From Entoloma clypeatum (lineage: Eukaryota > Basidiomycota > Agaricomycetes > Agaricales > Entolomataceae): 64,000 nucleotides of DNA. This document shows, one piece after another, positions 59,349 to 64,000 of this stretch. The notes beneath the pieces were generated by a model, which was given only the letters and a program-made list of their open reading frames with translations, did no database searches and was not told the DNA's origin. The stretch lies in NCBI GenBank assembly GCA_963565915.1, contig OY751485.1:2046001-2110000 (forward strand), given 5' to 3'. Position 1 is the stretch's first letter. Every line of letters begins with the position of its first letter. The translations under genes and the position numbers were made by a program.

Positions 59349-59870
59349 TTACCGCGAATTCCAGGCGGGAACAGCAAAAAATGGTTTAGGACCAAGCCAC
59401 CGGAAGAATTGACCGCGATGTGCCGCACGGTCTTCATAACGCCGTGGGTCGCATTGGTACTCGATCCTGAGAAGCGATGTACGTATAGGTTTCACGTAGC
59501 ACCATACCTTCCAGATGCCAAAACGACAAAGAGTTAACAGGAGTATAGGAAAGGAGGCCCATGAGGAGCATTGGATGGCCAGTGGTGTGTAAGCGTCCAC
59601 TCCAAATAGGTGCCATGGGTCCAGAAGGCTTGACTCCTGAAGCTTGAAGCTTGAAGACACAGAAAATGACAGATAGACGTCAGTTGCTAGTAATCGGGTC
59701 CGGAGGCAAGTTGACCTGAGACTCTGATGAGTGGTGGGATGGCCAATGGCTAGGTATTCAATTATTATCATTGACCAGACGCTGTAAGGGGCCAGAAAGA
59801 GTCTGCCTGGTGCCAGGAAAGACTGGCGTTCAGTTGTGATTTCCTTTTCTTCATGACCTGAGCCCGACAT
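59349..59870 (-). CDS. Possible orphan membrane protein
   Basis: An uninterrupted 173-codon frame from ATG at 59870 to a stop at 59349. It has two hydrophobic segments (FLAPYSVWSMIIIEYLAIG and SSWASFPILLLTLCRFGIWK) and a basic C-terminus (RGQFFRWLGPKPFFAVPAWN). A 41-bp GT..AG stretch inside could be an intron but is too short to trust. I do not recognise it. The length of the open frame and the two paired hydrophobic segments are the only support; it could be fortuitous. It would be divergent from RKM4 with 87 bp between starts. Confidence 0.3.
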   Translation of the reverse strand: MSGSGHEEKEITTERQSFLAPGRLFLAPYSVWSMIIIEYLAIGHPTTHQSLRSTCLRTRLLATDVYLSFSVSSSFKLQESSLLDPWHLFGVDAYTPLAIQCSSWASFPILLLTLCRFGIWKVWCYVKPIRTSLLRIEYQCDPRRYEDRAAHRGQFFRWLGPKPFFAVPAWNSR

Positions 59871-59957
59871 ATATGAGGACAGCAAAGAGGCGGTGATTCT
59901 GCTTATGTAAGATCTCTTTTTACTTGACAGCGAATTAAAATCGAAGGGCGGCGCGGA

Positions 59958-61940
59958 ATGGGCTCAACGCCCGACTGTCAAGACATCACTACCATGTCAA
60001 CAATTCATCTAGAGCCCTTTCTCTCTTGGTTCCAATCGAATGGAGGTTTTTTTGATTTGAGCTCACTAGAATTCTCAATCTTCCCTGCCTCAGATGGTGG
60101 CCGTGGTTTGATGGCGCGGAAACGCATTTCTGTCAGTCCATCGCCAGTTCTTAATTGATCAAGCTCTTTTGGTCTGAAGCATATTATATCTGGTCTCAGG
60201 AAGGTCATGTGTTATTTGCGATCCCGCGGTCTCTGACGCTTTCGACCCGTACATCGTCCTTGCCTCCCCTCTTCGGTGCCGAACAATGGACGGCCATGAA
60301 GTTGGACCAAGATTGGACGGGTTTAATCCTTTGCATGATGTGGGAGTCCGCCAATGCCACCTCAAAATGGTTGGGATATTTCAGTGAGCATATTCGCACT
60401 CGTAGACCAAGATAGCACTCACGGTCGTTCGACAGACATTTTACCCAGTCGGTTCGACACCCCAATGTTTTGGAATGCAGATGATCTAGCAGAATTAGAG
60501 GGTACATCTCTGGTAGGTCTGTTCGGCTCTGACGTCATTCCCTCCATTCCACATAACTGATCCCTCTTCGTGGACAGCAAAACTAGGCCGCGCACAAGCA
60601 GAACAATCCTACAACGAAAAACTGGTGCCTGCAATCCGAGTAGGTGGTAATTCTTTTGGACCATAAGACTAAGTTGGGATTAATTTCGGCACAGAGTCGA
60701 CCTGATCTCTTTTCCTCAGAGGAAGTGTCGTCACATTATTCATTGGCGCTTTACCACCTCATGGGTAGCCGGATACTTTCTCGCAGCTTCAACGTGGAAA
60801 AATGGGACTCGGAAGAAGGCGAGGGATTACATGCCCTCGGCCACACTGATAGCCGTGAAGACCATATGGACGTTGACTCTAATGTTCCAGAAGGGATAGG
60901 AGAAAACGATGAAGAACATCGCCGCGTTGAAACGGAAGAGGGCGACGACGAAGATGAGTCGCCTGACACTGCCATGGTTCCGATGGCCGATATGCTGAAC
61001 GCGAGATATGGATCTGAGAATGTGCACCGCGGCGTTCTCAACCATAACTTAACACCGCAGTATTGACTTGTCCTTTTTTGTCTAGGCCAAATTATTTTAT
61101 GAGGAGCACGAGCTGAGAATGGTTGCAACCAAACCAATCAAAGCAGGGGAACAAATTGTATTCATCGATCTTTTATTCCACCTTCTTTAACTGTGGTTAC
61201 CAACGCCTTTACAGTGGAATACCTACGGGGATCTTCCGAATCAAGAACTTCTTCGGCGGTATGGGCATGTTGATTTGTTACCCTTACCACAAGGTGGCGA
61301 CGGCAACCCGGGAGACGTGGTTGAGATTAGGGCGGATATTGTCGTATCGGTTGCACGACAGCGATACTCATTACTCACCGCGGAATCCTCGCGAGAAAGA
61401 ATTGACTGGTGGCTAGATGAGGGTGGCGACGAGTGAGTGGACACCGCTTCAGCGATTTGAGACGACACTAATCTGTTCATCGTAGCGTTTTCGTTCTTGA
61501 GTCTGACCTGGAACTTCCTCCGGTTCTGATATCTTTCATCCGTCTGCTCATTATTGAAGCAGCTGAATGGGAGAAGACAAAAGAAAAAGGGAAACCACCC
61601 AAACCGAAGGTGGATCAAAACATGTTGTCCATCTTGCAAGATATCCTGCAGGAACGTCTAAAACTGTATCCCACTGACCTGAAGGTTCGTATTCGGGATC
61701 AAACGATCGCTTGATGACCTCGTGCTCATCTATAACTTTTAGCGAGACGAAGACCTCTTGTGCGGGCAAATTTCCATGAACAAGAGAAATGCGATCATCG
61801 TACGGCTCGGCGAGAAACGAATACTAACCGAGGTGATGACCAAGGTCAGTGACTTGAGAGAGAAGGAGAGCAGCGGCAATAAGAGGAAGAGTGGAGGGGA
61901 CGGCCAAGGACCAGGGCGACCAAAAAAAACAAAGAGGTGA
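59958..61940 (+). CDS. RKM4: SET-domain ribosomal protein lysine methyltransferase, RKM4-like
   Basis: About 520 aa in eight or so exons. The start could also be the in-frame ATG at 59994 (MSTIHLEPFLSWFQSNGGFF), which begins with the family's usual first helix. SET sequence: GRGLMARKRISEGHVLFAIP, WTGLILCMMWESANATSKWL, then the catalytic core VPMADMLNARYGSENV, MVATKPIKAGEQI and NTYGDLPNQELLRRYGH. An acidic insert (EEGDDEDES) lies inside SET. The C-terminal Rubisco-substrate-binding-like domain follows (FIRLLIIEAAEWEKTKEKGK, RNAIIVRLGEKRIL), ending in a basic tail (GPGRPKKTKR) that may be a nuclear signal. Yeast Rkm4 monomethylates large-subunit protein L42; SETD6 is the animal relative. Confidence 0.9.
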
Positions 61941-62037
61941 GGGAGGGCGATTGATGTACCAAATTACTTTGATTACTCGCTTGATTGATTTGCGTTACGT
62001 TTCATCGCTGCTGTTGAGTTTCTCACCTTCCCATGTA

Positions 62038-63362
62038 ATGGAATTGGACGATGACTATGGCTCTGCATCCGTCGCAAACCATGTCCAAGCTCTATACCCT
62101 CCCAACTTGTTCACAGAAGACGATCGACCACCCAGGGTCTCAGTGGCTTATACCAATTGCGATCTGCAAGGCAGCTCCGTGAACAAGAGTCGGAGGCGCC
62201 GAACTTCTGGATCTGACCATTCCGCCTCTTCTCGGACGACGGACATATATGCCAGCAACGATTCCCTGCTTAGTCCCATGCACCCCTTGCGGAGTGCGGG
62301 GTTCACCAGCGCCTTTAACGTTGCGGGTATCACCAGACCCCATCTTGCTCGTATGGTCGGTGTGGGGACGCTCGTCGACGCACCGCCGTTAGAGCCGAAT
62401 TTAAACTTCGAGACGCAAAGCCAAGAGAGGGATGTCCTGGTCCACCGAGTACGTATTCCGTTCTTCCCAGTCCCAGCGTTTATCAACACACTGCCCCCAA
62501 GGTTAGTCCTGGGGACTCCTTGCCAGGCATCTCATTGAAGTATGGCATTAGCTTGGCCAATTTACGGCGAGCCAACCATCTCTGGGCGTCAGATTCGATC
62601 CACTTGCGGACTGTATTGTATATCCCCCTAGAACAGGCATCTCGTATCAAAAAGACACCAACGGACAACATCCTTATTGAACAATCATTTCAGCCACTAG
62701 AACATTCCAACGGCCATTTACGTGCTCAGCACTCATCTCTAGAGACAATTCAACGAGTTCCTCCATCTCAACTCTCATTCTTTCCCCCGCCCAAAGTCAC
62801 GCAACTAACTCCATCTTCCCAAGTTCCATTGAATCCCACCGCCATCCCCAATCATGCTCGGTCTTCATCATACCCATCCCAGTCGCTTACGTCGCTTCTT
62901 ACCACCCTTCCTATTGTCGCTTCCACTCGGGACACTTTCATTGGACGGCTGTCTTTCGACGGTATCAGTTCTAGCTACAGTGACAGAGAAAGCGCATACT
63001 CTGCTGAAGACATGGAGCTTGATGATGTCAAACATGTTGCACAGCTGAACAACCTCCTTGCCATAGATCTGGAATCACAGGTACCTGTTACCCCCAAAGC
63101 AACTCATCGGATAGCCCATGCAGCAGTGTCACCAGCCTCCTCGTCCCAAAGTCATCAGATGGACCTTCGCCATCTTTCTAGCTCCCCGAAATCATATATT
63201 CCTCCTCATCCTCAAATCCGCACCGTTCAACTTGAACCATCTCCCATGATGCATATACCATCCAGGAGTTCCCTAGGAAGGGCCAGCAAAGGAAAGAGCA
63301 GAGCGCGAGCAAACGTGCTGGACATGGATTTTGAGCTTCGGGACACGGGCAGTGTCGCGTAA
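62038..63362 (+). CDS. LysM-domain protein without signal peptide (LYSMD-type)
   Basis: Two exons, 62038-62448 and 62502-63362, give 423 aa. The single LysM is at about residues 135-185: VLVHRVSPGDSLPGISLKYG, ISLANLRRANHLWASDSIHL then TVLYIPL; the intron falls between HR and VSPGD. There is no signal peptide or membrane helix, which separates it from secreted chitin-binding LysM effectors and groups it with intracellular LysM proteins of unclear role. Flanks are Ser-rich and disordered (KSRRRRTSGSDHSASSRTTD; FIGRLSFDGISSSYSDRESA). The C-terminus is basic (SSLGRASKGKSRARANVLDM). It starts 97 bp after the RKM4 stop on the same strand. Confidence 0.85.
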
Positions 63363-64000
63363 GTAACGCCGTCGTTGGTCCGGACGTCTTCCGTGTCGGG
63401 CCGCCGTCCGGTATCCGTCGCATGTGAGATCCGCGTACGTCAAGTCGATCAGAACCACGGTACCGGATCCTTCTCATCGTATGGTGTCGATGGGAAATTC
63501 AGATGGGTCCTCCCGGCATTGACGTGAACACAGCTGGAATCTGGCGGGCACCTATCAAATGTAGAAGGCTACCCAGTCTGCATGCCTTGGGGCAAGTATC
63601 GTGCTTAGGATATTTGGCGGTAGTGGAAATCCTATATGCATTAACGACTCTGAGTGTGTGAGAGAGCAACTCCCCGCAACCAACAAGGTGCGTCTATCTT
63701 GTACCTGGCACATGGTTTTCGAACGACGCGCAGGAGATGGCATCCGACAGATTGTAAGAATCATCGATTGCTTGCATGTACTTGTTCGTTCATGATTTAC
63801 CGGAATTAGGCTATCCGAAAGATCGCCACCATGGATTGACGTTTGTGCTGACAATTTACGTATGTGGAGGACAGAGTCTGCCAGGTATCTCTCTTCTTTT
63901 GCGTAAGAAAGAACCAGGTCCGATCCGACGTAACTCAACTGGCAGATATCGGCGTGAGTGTCTCTCCTAGCTGGCCCTTAATTTCTATTGACTTTGCAGT
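63363..64000. other. Unassigned right end of the window
   Basis: Several donor- and acceptor-like sites (for example GTAAGAATC at 63754 and TTAG before 63811) suggest the 5' part of another gene, possibly on +. No domain is visible in any frame within the available sequence, so no gene is called. Confidence 0.3.

Noticed and set aside
1..64000. A secondary-metabolite, defence or mating-type cluster
   Set aside because: No polyketide synthase, peptide synthetase, terpene cyclase, homeodomain pair, pheromone receptor, NLR or toxin-like gene is visible; genes are mostly conserved housekeeping types.

Overview
The window looks like nuclear DNA of a filamentous basidiomycete, most likely an Agaricomycete. 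The genes are cut by many short (about 45-60 bp) GT..AG introns. Gene families typical of that group are present: an expanded kinase-like family, F-box/LRR proteins, an OPT transporter and a Zn2Cys6 regulator. Both strands are coded, and intergenic spaces are often only 35-400 bp. All gene models here were spliced by eye; wherever exon lengths were summed the reading frame closes.

Layout. 1-2.9 kb: a partial kinase-like gene (-), an unrecognised helical protein (+), and a decayed second copy of the kinase gene. 2.9-9 kb: cytosolic asparaginyl-tRNA synthetase (+), diphthamide methyltransferase DPH5 (-), an F-box/LRR protein (+), and the U6/decapping Sm-like protein LSM4 (-). 9.2-18 kb: a secreted type-B carboxylesterase and an OPT oligopeptide transporter, separated by 2.7 kb with only doubtful coding traces. 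18.9-28.8 kb: the ER sulfhydryl oxidase ERV2, a 671-bp TA-flanked inverted-repeat element (MITE), the meiotic HOP2 divergent from a LEU5-like mitochondrial carrier, a Zn2Cys6 factor, and a 2-kb gene-free gap. 28.8-38.4 kb: a large ankyrin/disordered protein, ADA2 (SAGA) and TSR1 (40S biogenesis), all on +.

39-54.5 kb is the densest part: a GEF1-type CLC exchanger (-), a CDC11-type septin (-), a membrane-tailed SDR (+), the ARL3/ARFRP1 GTPase (-) head to head with V-ATPase subunit c'' VMA16 (+; 35 bp between ATGs), a CUE5-like ubiquitin receptor (-), a CYS3/MetR-type bZIP (-), splicing factor CWC24 (+) and a C2H2 regulator (-). 55-64 kb: PPG1-type phosphatase (+), a tail-anchored CRAL-TRIO protein (-), a possible orphan (-), the ribosomal-lysine methyltransferase RKM4 (+), and a LysM-domain protein (+). 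The last ~640 bp are unassigned.

Most genes are single-copy housekeeping functions, with no secondary-metabolite or pathogenicity cluster. A loose functional theme is endomembrane acidification and traffic: CLC exchanger, VMA16, ARL3 and CUE5 within 11 kb. The most notable observations are the intact MITE, the kinase relic that keeps its intron trace, five GC-AG introns (one directly after the start codon of LSM4), very small exons, and the 35-bp divergent ARL3/VMA16 spacer. I found no convincing tRNA, rRNA or CRISPR-like array, and no clear candidate for a wholly new system.
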